The position numbers and the translations under genes were made by a program. Source: Chlorops oryzae (Eukaryota > Arthropoda > Insecta > Diptera > Chloropidae). From it: 64,000 bases of DNA. Positions 22,951 to 34,130 of this stretch are shown piece by piece (positions within the stretch are counted from its first letter, which is position 1; the number at the start of each line of letters is the position of its first letter). The stretch spans positions 148,197,167-148,261,166 of the forward strand of contig CM035806.1 of assembly GCA_020466095.1 (NCBI GenBank), written 5' to 3'. The notes under the pieces are model-generated. The model saw nothing but the letters and a program-made list of their open reading frames with translations. It searched no databases and had not been told where the DNA came from.

Positions 22951-23468
22951 CTGAAAAAATAGAGATTGGCATAGGTACAACGTCCTTAAAATCCTTGACA
23001 AAAACAAAAAAAAAAAAAAACAATTATGGTACACCTGAAGCATTTTTTTGAACCGATGTTTTACAGTGGACAACATTTTCTATATCGAGTGTCCCCTTTT
23101 AATACCTATTAACACGAATGAAGAAGGAACATTTTTAGCCCCTTAAAGCTTTGAGCATCGATCAGAGCGAAGGATGATCGATCCGTGCCGTGCTTACCCT
23201 ACCCCAAATATTAAACTTTCGTTTGAAAAATTTCTAAAACGCTGATTCGAATTTTTTTCTTTTCGGCCAGCCGCACTCTTTCAAGCGCATTTTTTTTTTC
23301 TCGGATAACTATTGAATACTTATATTTATATAAGTATATATAGGTACTACATATATGTATATATGATAAGTATTAATTATAAATGTGACCTTTTGATTGC
23401 ACATTCAATTTATATGTACCTATCAAAATCTCGCGATCAGTTTTGGTAATTTTATTGAATTTACTTAC

Positions 23469-23559
23469 TGCATTTGTTATTCGACTCATGGCTGCATTGG
23501 TTTGAACGAGCTGTTCTTCCTTCTTTAGAAGCTCAAGTTTCAATTGATCGTTTTCCAAC
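23469..23559 (-). CDS. Mbs: Mbs coiled-coil exon
   Basis: 91 bp. Acceptor TTTAAG (AG at 23560-23561), donor GCA|GTAAGT (GT at 23467-23468). The first base completes the split codon AG|G from the exon at 26655-26803. It encodes LENDQLKLELLKKEEQLVQT and then NAAMSRITNA, heptad-patterned, matching the position of ENEKLKAQLHDTNMELTDLK in human MYPT1. Phase 0 at the end leads into TSKNSL. An open frame that runs on into SKFNKITK at the low end is intron read-through. Confidence 0.95.
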
Positions 23560-23900
23560 CTTAAAGAGAGATAATTTTTCGAGGATTTAGTAAATAATTT
23601 CTTGTTTGACGAAGGTTCAACGAGTAAGAAGTTGATCCCCCTTCAGATTCCATATAAACGATCACTTCAATGGCCTTTAACTGAATATGTACAGTTCACT
23701 TAACCAAGTATACCAAAATTATTATTATTATTATTATTTTTTTTTTTTTGATGAAAATAAGTTTTTTCTTTCTACAACAGTCCTATCAATATATCAGCTG
23801 TACCTATAATAAATTCAATTCAAGTTTCAACTCAGTTAATCCTTAATTTTTTTTTTGATATATGCAATTTGACAGTTCGTTTCATTTAAGTTTCATTTAA

Positions 23901-24174
23901 CCCATTTGCGCCCAAACAAAGATTTAAAAATTTGATAAGAAACGATACACTTACAATTAATTTTGAAGCCTTAATAAAACTATTTACTGCGGGAAAACGA
24001 ATTAAATATCAAGGTTAAACTTTCCGCTATTTAAAACATTTATGCAAGCAAAGTGGTTAAAAAGACTTCATATTTTCGCTTTTTATGAAGTGACTTCTTT
24101 TTAAGTAGTAACTGTGAGCTTAAAAACGAACTTTACAATAGTGTCGTTTATATAGTACAGCGGGCGCAAATGGG
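23901..24174. mobile_element. TTAA-flanked MITE with CCCATTTGCGCCC ends
   Basis: The perfect inverted ends CCCATTTGCGCCC / GGGCGCAAATGGG and TTAA on both sides (23897-23900, 24175-24178) are the piggyBac signature. 274 bp, no coding capacity. Confidence 0.9.
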
Positions 24175-24414
24175 TTAAATAGCTTGGTCAAATCGGGCCT
24201 AAATGAAGAAAACTTTAAAAAAAACGTTTAAGGCTATGTATGTATGTATGTATTGTCAACTAATGAGAAAAATGTTGCACTCTTTACCCATTCTGAATCA
24301 AGCTAATCCTTTCTAAAATATGAAAATCCTTTAGTGAACATGTTACAAGGACACTATAAATTGAGTGCGACTTAAAAAATACTTTACTGAGATTTTTTGC
24401 TTGGCCTGTCTATT

Positions 24415-25251
24415 AATAGCTACAAAGTATACAAGATTTTAGCGAAACGCCTACATATGCTTACAAAGTATACGAGATTGTAAGCGACTGCTATTATACT
24501 TAAAAGTATACGAGATTGTAAGCGACTGCCTATCAATAGCTTACAAAGTATACGAGATTGTAAGCGACCTGCCTACCAATAGCTTACAAAGTATACGAGA
24601 TTGTAAGCGACCTGCCTATTAATAGCTTACAAAGTATACGAGATTGTAAGCGACTGCCTATCAATAGCTTACAAAGTATACGAGATTGTAAGCGACCTGC
24701 ATTTTAATAGCTTACAAAGTATACGAGATTGTAAGCGACCTGCCTATTAATAGCTTACAAAGTATACGAGATTGTAAGCGACCTGCCTATCAATTGCTTA
24801 CAAAGTATACGAGATTGTAAGCGACCTGAATTTTAATAGCTACAAAGTACACGAGACTGTAAGCGAACTGCCTACCAATAGCTTACAAAGTATACGATAT
24901 TGTAAGCGACCTGCCTATCAATAGCTTACAAAGTATACGAGATTGTAAGCGACCTGCCTATCAATAGCTTACAAAGTATGCGAGATTGTAAGCGACCTGC
25001 CTACCAATAGCTTACAAAGTATACGAGATTGTAAGCGACCTGCCTATCAATAGCTAACAAAGTATACGAGATTGTAAGCGACCTGCCTATCAATAGTAAG
25101 ACCTGCCTATAGTAAGCGTTCACTCTACAAAACAGCCACGCTCCAACAAAAGTATACTAGGATGGTATATGAGGCCGTATGCATTACCGCCTACGGGCTA
25201 CGAAATGTGTTGCGGTTCATCGCTTCTGTAAGTAGCATTTTGGCCGCTGGG
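24415..25251 (-). mobile_element. Minisatellite-bearing CCCAGCGGCC element, copy c (inverted, one end lost)
   Basis: The right side carries the inverted head (CAAAAGTATACTAGGATGGT...GGCATTACCGCC) and the terminus CATTTTGGCCGCTGGG. The left side starts abruptly inside a repeat unit at about 24415, so the GTTGGCCGCTGG terminus is missing. About 16 units of the 43-bp repeat read as complement (AGTATACGAGATTGTAAGCG). Opposite orientation to copies a, b, e, f and g. Confidence 0.88.
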
Positions 25252-26118
25252 TAAGTTTTCAATTCAGTTGAATTTTGTTGAAAAAGGAAGGCATTACTCT
25301 CTTTCCCTAAAAAGAGAGTATACTTAGTAATGATACGAAATTTTTACACAATGTGAGGGGCATGATACACTGAATATTTCCTCACCATTAACCTAAAATC
25401 GTGTTTTTTTGAGATATATAATTCTTGAAGTAAATGAGCGATATATTTATTGTTTTAATTTTAATTTTAATTGAACTTTTGTCACGAATGCTTCAATTTT
25501 GAATAATTCTGATTTTCGTATTACTTAAACTAGTTTATAAATAATTTTTTTTTTTTTTTCAGGATATCTAAATGATATTTTTTATGGATTTGGCCTTCTA
25601 GACACGAAACCCATATATAAAAAAAAATATCTCTGTGCAAGAGTTTTTTATATTAATTTTCAAGAGAATAAATGTTTTTTTTTTTTAATCGGAATGTAAA
25701 AAATCGATCGCGAGCAGAAAAATTTTAGTTTTGCATTTTTCGTTTCAAGCTGATTCCTTACGAAATAAAAAAAAATTGAATTAATTTTCAAAGTCTACGG
25801 ATAAATGTTATAAATAAAGTTATAATTTTATATGTGAGGAATATAAGCAAAATAAGCAATGGAAATTACAAATTTTTTACTTATCACAAAAAAAAAACGT
25901 TGCATACTTTGAGGCTTAAATTTGAAATTTTCATTGCTTACATTGCCTTTGATCACACACTTTGAAAAGAAATGAATTCCACTTCCAAATTAATGTGATT
26001 TATTTCCCTTTACCAAGATAGATTGATTATTTAAATTACCTCGACATTACGCTTGGGAAATGAATTTTCTGAATTGAGTAATTAAAATTTCCCCTCAACC
26101 TTGGTAGAGGGAAAATAG
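25252..26118. other. Intron, no gene seen
   Basis: The first 60 bases match, inverted, the flank of copy a. Beyond that it is AT-rich with homopolymers and no exon candidates. Confidence 0.45.
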
Positions 26119-26579
26119 CAGGGACGTGAACCGGGGGAGAATTTTCACGGTTTGAACCGTGTTTGAACTTTTGGATTGGTTCGCCAAACCGGGTTTTCTA
26201 CTTCTTTGAACCGGGGTTTCGGTTCGGTTCATCGGTTCGGGAATTTCTCAAACTGAAAAAATTTGTTAAAACGTGTCCACCCACTTCTGATGCAATTTTT
26301 TCGACCATTTAGGGTTAAAATTTGCACAATAAAAAGTTAGTGGTGGGTTGCCTTACTCATACTAGAGATGGCATCGATACTAATTTCATAAGAATATCGA
26401 CTTTGATTTTTTTTTTATTAATTGGCCTATGAGAGCGACCACTGTGCATGGTTGCAGGCAAAAATGAAACCCTGAACCTTTACAAAAAGGAGTTCGGTTT
26501 AAACTTTTGTAAAAATCTTCGGTTCGGTTCATCATCAGATAAAAGCGGTTTTCCGGTTCAAAACCGGTTCACGTCCCTG
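26119..26579. mobile_element. hAT-like MITE (CAGGGACGTGAACC ends), copy 1
   Basis: The ends CAGGGACGTGAACCGG and CCGGTTCACGTCCCTG are inverted repeats. GGTTCGGTTC motifs cluster at both sides. It belongs to the family of 38058-38533 and 62887-63736; the last has a perfect 8-bp duplication, which supports hAT. No clear duplication is visible here. Confidence 0.8.
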
Positions 26580-26654
26580 CCTGTAATACTTCATTTCCCA
26601 GCCCTGATTTCTAATTGATTCCTTAAGTGAAAGATTCAAATGGGTAAGTCTTAC

Positions 26655-26803
26655 CTGGCTGCTTGCCAAAGTGCCTTATAGTCGGGTTCGCCAGTGTCCG
26701 ATTTGTTTTGTGACTTGGTATCAGTTTTTATAGTTGCTGAAGTGTTACTATTAGAGGCGGAGCTGCTGACACGGCTACGCGATGAACGCTGTTCACTGCC
26801 GCT
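26655..26803 (-). CDS. Mbs: Mbs exon preceding the coiled coil
   Basis: 149 bp. Acceptor CATTTTAAAG (AG at 26804-26805), donor CCAG|GTAAGA (GT at 26653-26654). It encodes a Ser-rich stretch (SGSEQRSSRSRVSSSASNSN) ending in GEPDYKALWQAA. DYKALW corresponds to DFKKLYE, which opens the human MYPT1 coiled coil. The start phase is 0, so it can be joined from GAA at 27022 (short isoform) or from GAG at 41251 (long isoform skipping the 27-28 kb exon). It ends with AG of a split Arg codon. Confidence 0.95.
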
Positions 26804-27021
26804 CTTTAAAATGAAAAAGAAAAGAGGAAAGAGGAAAGGAGAAATAAAATAAATAGTTCCACAATCAAAGAGATTTCATTCGATTCGAAATTTTTCGTTG
26901 CTGCGTTAGGTACTTTTTTTATAATTTTTTTTTTTATTCAATAGTTCCACTGAAAACTTATTTGAAAGCAAAAATACGAGGAAAAAGAAAGGAAACTTAA
27001 GCTCGTCTACCCTTAACGTAC

Positions 27022-28306
27022 TTCATATCCTTCGCTCTTGTCGGTAGAAGCACTTAGTGATCGTTGTGCTGCGCTTCGCGAACGTGTACGGCTGCGCGAT
27101 TTGCGCTCCTGCTCGCGCAACGAATTACTGCGCGTCACAATCGCAGCCATGGCTGCTGCAGTACTGCACGACTGCTGACTGCTCTTGGCCGGTGATGCAT
27201 ACGACGATTGTATACTGAGGTTATTTTTCGAAGAGGATAGCGAATTATTTTTTAGCAACGCATGACTGGACGATGTAACGCCCGATCCGGCCTTATTCAA
27301 ATACGAATTCGAACCTTTAAAGGAGTTCGCCGCCGATGATGATGATGCAGCATTCGATTTGCCAGCAGCGGAGCCACTAAGAAGACTGAGAGACGCTGTC
27401 GTTACACCGTTGTCGTAACTTGTACTGTAGGGACTGATGTACCGGTCGCTATGGTATGGATTCGATGCGTACCGAGACTCGTAAACGCTTCCGCCGTTAG
27501 CTGGCGAATCGAAATTAGACGAATAATAGTTATTATGTGACCCAATTGAATTATAGATGCCAGACGACAAGGATAATGAAAGCGATAGCGATGACGATGA
27601 TGATGACTGATGCTGATGCGGACGTTGATGCTGATGCTGATGATGATGTCGAAAAATTATAGTTCTGATGGTAATAGTTTTTCGTATTATGATGATGATG
27701 CTGATGATGCGGCTGCTGCTGGTGGCTTGGTTGGCTATACTGATTATGCGAATGCAAGTACGATTTGGCATGAACTTTGTTAGCAGCATTCGAAGATGGG
27801 CTCGCAGATGAAACGTGATTGGATGAAAGTGGCGACAATGATGACGATGTTGATGTTGATGATGATGCTGACGCTGATGTTAATGTTGATGATGATGACG
27901 CTGTTGTCGGATTCAATGCAGCAGTGCTAGTGCGACTGTCATAGCGACTAAAGCTTACGTAGCTGTTACCGTTGTTGTTACCATTTGAAAAATAGCTTCC
28001 ATTGCCACTGCTGCTGTGCGCATTACTACCACCTGTACTGTAGAGGTTATCACGCGAGCTATATATGTTGGCATACGGACTCTGATAGCCCAATGAGCCG
28101 GAATTCGATCCACTATTATTCTGATGATAATAACCTGTGCTCAATGGACGTGTTGAGCTGGTATAGGAATTCGATGGTCCACCATTGTAAGCGGTTCCAT
28201 TGTAATTATAGCCAGTCCCGCCGGCAGCGGATGCACGCGAACTGGAGTGAGCGCGTCGTCGCGGCGGAACAGGTTGTGAGGTACGGGAGCGTGAACGAAA
28301 GGACAT
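27022..28306 (-). CDS. Mbs: Mbs alternative first exon (short C-terminal isoform) with an apparent one-base frameshift
   Basis: ATG at 28304-28306 opens MSFRSRSRTSQPVPPRRRAH, then a Ser/Tyr/Asn-rich low-complexity region with a His/Gln run, ending ...TDKSEGYE at the donor GAA|GTACGT. No AG acceptor occurs between the ATG and an in-frame TAA at 28373-28375, so this Met cannot come from an upstream exon; the exon must start transcription here or begin at an internal AG. The frame breaks at the A5 run 27652-27656 (T5 in the coding strand). Removing one base joins the two halves, and 1284 bases then fit phase 0 of the next exon exactly. With the proximal zipper exon this would give a protein of about 575 residues. 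Confidence 0.82.
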
Positions 28307-29609
28307 TGCAATGTTTTTTTTTTCGATGCAACCAACAAATTTTTGGTTTTTTATTTTTGTTTTGTTTTTTATTTAAAAAAAATTTTTTTGTTTAATTTTT
28401 TTTTTTTTTGAATTTATTTTTTATTTTATTTCTTATTATATATTTTTTTTTTTTTTTTTTTGCTGTGCGATCTAAAAGATTGTATAGATGTCTATGGAGC
28501 GTACTTTATATTTATCCATTTCATTCCGAATTGATTTTCAATATTTACACGTTGATGATCGGTAATTATTTATCCTAAATAAACACCCAACCATATGTGA
28601 TGCACGAGCTAAAGCAATTGGCAACCCACACATTCAACAACAATCAATGTGTCGAACGGTCAAAAGGGAATGATGGAAAATAAAAATTCAATATTTTTCT
28701 AAGGAAAACAGCGGCCGTAATTTTCATTTCGATGATTTTTCTTCATACTTTCTAATTGATAATCGTGTTGCGTTAAATTTTTCAAATCGTCTGGCAAATG
28801 AATTCAAAGAAAGATGAACAAAAATTGACATACATACATATTAAGAATAAATAGAAAAAGCGGCAAATTCGAACGGGCTCTGATAAAAATAAACAAAACG
28901 AGAGAGCAAAGCGCGAAGCGAAAAAGAAAATATCTAAAAGAAATTGTTTCCATTTACTTATTCTTTGTTTCGAAATCACACGAATTTCTCTTTCGACAGA
29001 AACTTTCAGAAGCCGACTTTTAGCCCACTGATTTCCATAGATCGGCGGCAGAAGTAAATGAAGGAACAATTTACTTAATTAGGTCGTTAAGTCGAACATT
29101 CGGGGCATTCAAAAAAAAAAAAAAAATAAAAAATTAGTCGAATGGATATACCTACTCAAGATAACTTTGAACACAAAATAATATTGATTCCATTCATTTT
29201 GACGGTAGGTAAATTACTGAGCATATATCCCACTGTCACATGATTAGGGGTGAAGTGACATGGAATTTATTCGATTTATTCCAAAAGCTATGGATGGCCT
29301 CAGTTCGGCTAGGAATGAAAAACTCCATATAACAAAAACAAAAAAAAACTTCAGAAAATTCCTGTCAGAAAATTCACGCGGCATTTCGGAGTGGCTGGCC
29401 GCAGTTCAGTAAAAAAGTATCTCAATATTTTAGTGCTTTTTTGCCCTAAAAATGCACATCGAAGCCCAAGCTTTGCTAGCAGAAATAATTGAAGTTCAAT
29501 TGTTTCTCGCAGAAAAATGACAGTTGATGTCAAAATAGTTTGAAGGTGGTGTAAAAATGCTCACAACTAAGTTTCCATTTCAAAATTCTAACACAAATTG
29601 AAAATTTAA
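28307..29609. other. Candidate promoter/5' UTR region of the short Mbs isoform; otherwise empty
   Basis: The first 150 bases upstream of the ATG at 28306 are almost pure A/T (A-rich on the coding strand). I could not identify a convincing TATA-Inr pair. The small ORFs have no recognisable motif. Confidence 0.35.
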
Positions 29610-30535
29610 GGGGGTTGTCTCATTGGCGAGGCTGTTTTTGGAACTTTTTTAAAAGAATTCCTGACAGAAAATGAAAAGGGCTTTTTCAATTTATTATTTT
29701 TTTTTTTGTTGTTTATTGTGTTAGGTTAAGTTAGGTTAGGTTAGGTTAGGTTAGGTTAGGTTGAACTGGTTGGTCAGTGAGACCCGACATAGAACCAACG
29801 GTTCCGTAGCCATGCCAGTGTAAATTTTTGAAACGGGGTGTCGTTGAGTAAAGGTTTTGAGGATGCACGATTACCGCAGCATGCCAGTCCTCTTCCTTTT
29901 ATTGTGTTAGGAATGATTGAAAGTTAATAAAGAAGCACTTTGTTTTTAATGTGAGGGCGGTTCAAAATGTTCTCGGCCGTCAAAGTGGATGCTAAAAAAA
30001 AAAGTGTAGTGCTGGCTGCTACGATACCAGGTGTCCAAGTTGTCCGAAATGGAAAAGAAAAACAGGGTTATAATCAGTATAGATGTCATTATTGCATGAA
30101 GTTCCAAAATAATTTTGGGATTTTTTTTTTTTACAAAATGGCGGCCATTTCGGGTATATTTTTTGGAAGTTCAGTGTAAAAAAAAATAGTAAAAAATTTT
30201 TTTTAAAGTTATGATTGAGGTTCACGCCATAATGGTGACAATTCTGCTCCGAGTCCACTTTGTTTCATTAAAATCGGTCCAATTGAACTGGAGCAATCGT
30301 GGCAGCCAGTTTAAAAAAAAGTGGTTTCGAGATAAATGCGTTTAAGGTTTGAAGCAACGCTAAAATTACTCGTTTTAGCGCAGACCTTGCTCGACAAAGA
30401 AGGCTATATCTTCTAAACTATTTCGAATTTCAAAAAATCCTTTTATCACGACATTCTCAAATATCCAAGCTATGAAAAAATGCAAAAAAAAAAAAAATAT
30501 ATATCAAAAAAAATTTTCCCAATGAGACAACCCCC
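29610..30535. mobile_element. TTAA-flanked MITE (GGGGGTTGTCTCATTGG ends), piggyBac-like
   Basis: The inverted ends GGGGGTTGTCTCATTGG / CCAATGAGACAACCCCC have TTAA on both sides (29606-29609, 30536-30539). Its interior matches, inverted, the element at 32651-33380 (GTTTCGAGATAAATGCGTTT, TTTTAGCGCAGACCTTGC, TCGACAAAGAAGGCTATATC). A LINE 3' fragment is inserted at 29726-29897. Confidence 0.9.
29726..29897 (-). mobile_element. LINE/SINE 3'-end insertion with CCTAA tail and target duplication
   Basis: On the minus strand the insert runs from GAAGAGGACTGGCATGC to GTTCAACCTAACC and a (CCTAA)n tail. It is bounded by perfect 14-bp duplications TTTATTGTGTTAGG (29712-29725 and 29898-29911), the mark of target-primed reverse transcription. 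It is nested in a TTAA MITE. Confidence 0.85.
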
Positions 30536-30539
30536 TTAA

Positions 30540-32219
30540 ATCAGCTGTTTTTATGCCGTCAGGGCTGCTTAGAATATTTTTTTATGATAGGTACCTTTTT
30601 TCCCCTCGCCGAATAATAGCCTAGGAATTTACGCGGGTATTTCTTAACGAACTGAGGCGAAAAGCCTAAAGGGGAAAAATATTTTAGATTGTTTTTTCTC
30701 TCGAAAAAGCAATGTGATCTGCTGAATCATCACCCACGCACAGCACATTAAGAAGACACGTTTTTTCTCATTCGGTGTGTATCCACAACAATTAAGAGAA
30801 AATTATTATTCCTAAATCAAATTTCTTTTATCCATCGGAATTACTTGAACACAACGAAGACTAAGAGGTTCCTACAATATATAGGAAGTTCAATCATCGA
30901 GCATATACAATGTGCGACCAAAATAGATAGCTAAGTCGCCCCTCTCTATGAAGGGAATATCATTCAGGTCTCTAAATGATTTTGGAGAAGATTTGGAAAG
31001 ACCATTGGGGAATCGGTTGAAGTACTTCTCCCTTACACACAGTTTTCCTTTCAATTATTATTCTATTTATACGGAAGCAGTCTGTTGGTTCACACACAAA
31101 CTCCATAGATAAATATCTAAACAAACGTTAAAAACCTAAAAAAAAAAAAAAAGTGCATTAGATACTTGCATTAAAAAAGATACACGCAATTTATGAACAT
31201 AAATAGACTCATGTCTCTATAAATGCATGGATGTATGTACATATGTGGTGTAGGCACATCCCATTCGTACATCCCAGATGAAATCAAAGCACACATTCAC
31301 ATGCCTAGTGTGGTCGGTCACGAGTGCTCAAGCACTCCTTGAACCGCAGTACAAAAAAAAAAAAAAAAAAAAAAAAAAATTGTTGCACCAACCAAAAGCG
31401 GTAGTGATTCTACTCGCCATGAGTCAGAAAGCCTGAAACAACTTTTAATTTTTTAAATTTTTTTTTATAATTTATCTTAATACGTTTTAGGTGATGATCG
31501 ATAGAAAAAGATTTGTTTATTTTATGCTGCTATTGATTCACTAGAATCTCTCCGATTAATTCAATTGTTCAGAGGAAAATGGGTAAAAACGCGGTTTATT
31601 TTATTTATTATTATTATTTTTTTTTTTTTTTTGAAATCGTTGTTTATTCTCCTTACGATTTCGCGCCGTAGTTTTTCGTTGGCCTGTTTTCCTTTATACG
31701 TCTGAATACCGACTGAGTTGATGCGTTCTCAAATTTTTATTTCAATAATACATTTTCGAAACAACAGCCGATCGACACAGAGCAAAGCGAAGTCGAAAAA
31801 AAAGAGAGCAGCATCATTGAAAAATGCGTCACAGCAGAAGCACGACACAAATTTCGGGAATCCAATAAATGACATGAAAGGCATTTTATTTAATTTTTTT
31901 TTTTATAGGATGAACATTGGAATGGGGCGAAATGCACGTCTGCGGCCATATCTGTTTGCTCGCACTAGATTGTCCTGATCATTGGGACACTTTCGAACAG
32001 GATCATTTAAAGATCATTCGAAGATCATTTCAAGGTTCGGAAAAATATGCACGAGAAATGCGTTAAAGCCAACGAAAAAACACTGCCAAAGCGCTGAGCT
32101 GAAGCTTCGTCTGAAAAATGTCCTTAAGATCGTTGTTTTATGGTTTAAAAATCATTAAAAATATTTTATACAGGAGTGTTTTTTTTATACCGGAGTGTTT
32201 TTTTTTTATACAGGAGTGT
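30540..32219. other. Intron, simple repeats only
   Basis: Contains poly-A (31353-31379) and three copies of a 20-26 base unit TATACAGGAGTGTTTTTTTT at about 32168-32225. No gene seen. Confidence 0.45.
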
Positions 32220-32229
32220 TTTTTCGTCT

Positions 32230-32646
32230 CAGATGCAAGTCGAGGTTGACGAAAATTCCAAACAGCTGCTAACTATCAACACTCATATGGGCCTATTGTG
32301 CTACAGAAAAAGAATGGTGTTTGGAGTAAAAAGAAATCCTGCCATATTCCAACAATTAATGGATCAGATGCTGCCAGGTTTATCAGGATTGAAAATTGGA
32401 AAATCACGTAACGACATCGAAATATCTGGGAATTGTGATTGTCAAGTTGGATTGAAGCCTGAGGCAGAGCAATTTCTTTGATCCTTAAACCAAAGGACGT
32501 CACACAACTTCGTTAATTTTTGGGTGCAATCAATTTTTACGGTCAATTCATCCGAGAATATAGAGATCCATTCGATGAAATCTTAAAGCAGACTTCAAAA
32601 TGGAAGTGGACTACAGAGCAGCACCATGAGTGTTTCATACGATATC
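32230..32646 (+). pseudogene. Ty3/gypsy reverse transcriptase remnant, part 1
   Basis: Two adjacent frames. The first has MQVEVDENSKQLLTINTHMG and FGV...PAIFQQLMDQMLPGL, the gypsy RT core blocks. The second has GAINFYGQFI and KWKWTTEQH, the connection toward RNase H. The catalytic YxDD box is not intact and stop codons intervene. A TTAA MITE (32651-33380) interrupts it, and the homology resumes at 33385. It is a dead retroelement fragment with no protease, envelope or LTR seen. Confidence 0.8.
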
Positions 32647-32650
32647 TTAA

Positions 32651-33380
32651 GGGGGTCTTCTCATGGAGCAACTTTTTTTTCGACTTTTTTTTTTGCATTT
32701 ATTTATAGCTTGGGTAGTTGTGAATATGCCCCTAAAAGGATTTTTTGAAATTCGAAATAGTTTAGAGGATATAGCCTTCTTTGTCGAGCAAGATCTGCGC
32801 TAAAACGAGTAATTTTTGCGTTGCTTCAAACTTTAAACGCGTTTATCTCGAAACCACGTTTTTCGAACTGGCGGCCATGATATCTCCAGTTCAACTGAAC
32901 CGATTTTCATGAAACAAAGTGGAATCGACGCAGAATTGTCACCATTCTCGGGTGAACCTCGACCATAATTTTAAAAAATTTTTTACTATTTTTTTTTTAC
33001 ACTAAACTACAAAAAAAAAGCCCGAAATTGAAATTTTTTTTTGAATGGCCGCCATTTTGTCAAAAAAAATCACAAAATTAAGCTTGAGGTTCACCCGAGA
33101 ATTACATCTATACTGATTATAACCCCGTTTTTTTTCCATTTCGGACGCTCCGGAGACCCGGAATCGTGGCCGCCGTGACGGCACCTTTTTTTTCACCACC
33201 AACTTTGAAGTCTCATTACTTTTTGAACAGCCCACGTATCGAGGCAAAAAAATTTTTTTATTTACTTTGAACCTTTTGTAATACAATAAATAAAAAAAGT
33301 TTTCAATTATTCTTTGCGTTTTCAAATAAGAATTTTTTTAAAAAGGGTCCAAAAAACGGGTTTTCAATGAGAAGACCCCC
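32651..33380. mobile_element. TTAA-flanked MITE (GGGGGTCTTCTCAT ends), piggyBac-like
   Basis: The inverted ends GGGGGTCTTCTCAT / ATGAGAAGACCCCC have TTAA on both sides (32647-32650, 33381-33384). It sits exactly inside the gypsy remnant, which continues on both sides. Confidence 0.92.
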
Positions 33381-33384
33381 TTAA

Positions 33385-34130
33385 GAAGATTTTGTCATCA
33401 GACGCTTCTAACCCACTATGATCCACAACATAATCAGCCCGATTCTGAATATTCCCAGGGGAACGAATTCTCGGGGAACTTACTTTTCTCAAGACTAAAA
33501 TTCTCCTTTTTTTTGAATAGACAAGGTAAGGAAAATTATGGGTATGAGCCAAGTACACATTCCCCATCAAATTTCTTCCCCCAAATATTTAAGAAAGAAG
33601 AAGTTTACTCTCGAGAAAAGTAAACTTCCCGGGAATATTAAGAATCGGGCTAAATATCAACGTAACTACGGACGTATCAAGCTATGGTCTTGGTGCATGT
33701 ATTGAAAATAAATTCCCAGATGGTTCAATCAGAACCACACGCCATGCTGCATGTCAGCATTGTCATCTGCCAGATAGGAAAAGAGTGACTGGCTATCATT
33801 TTTGCTGTCACAAAAAGTCAAACATTCCTACAAACAAGTTTCGATACGCCGGCGTTTTACCAAGCTTGATTGAAAAAACTCCGAACACAGAAGAAGATTA
33901 CGTAATCGCAACCGTTCAATGTGAAAACGCAATTAAGCACATACATATGTACTGACAAACTCATTGCCAAAACTATGAACATGAAATATGAATCAGAAAA
34001 AGATCAAACCTTCAAACTTTTATTTGAATAACGTCGTTGAAGACTGGCCACAACAACATGTTGATCCGATTGGAACTGAATTAAAACTGTTAGCCAATCA
34101 TAAAGAGGATCTTAAAATTAGCGTGTAGTC
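33385..34130 (+). pseudogene. Ty3/gypsy remnant, part 2 (RNase H region)
   Basis: The frame resumes with LTHYDPQHN next to a short MITE (33436-33651), then TDVSSYGLGACIENKFPDGS, the start of the gypsy RNase H domain (DASSYGLGA type). Later pieces (TEEDYVIATVQCENAIKH) are too decayed to place. Possible further decayed gypsy-like sequence is at 35480-35870, with low confidence. Confidence 0.7.
33436..33651. mobile_element. Short MITE with AGCCCGATTCT ends, copy 3
   Basis: Inverted ends AGCCCGATTCTGAATATTCCC / GGGAATATTAAGAATCGGGCT, inserted in the gypsy RNase H remnant between LTHYDPQHN and TDVSSYG. Confidence 0.8.

Noticed and set aside
27985..28395. 136-codon + strand frame, Cys/His-rich
   Set aside because: Antisense of the low-complexity Mbs exon; no conserved metal-binding spacing.
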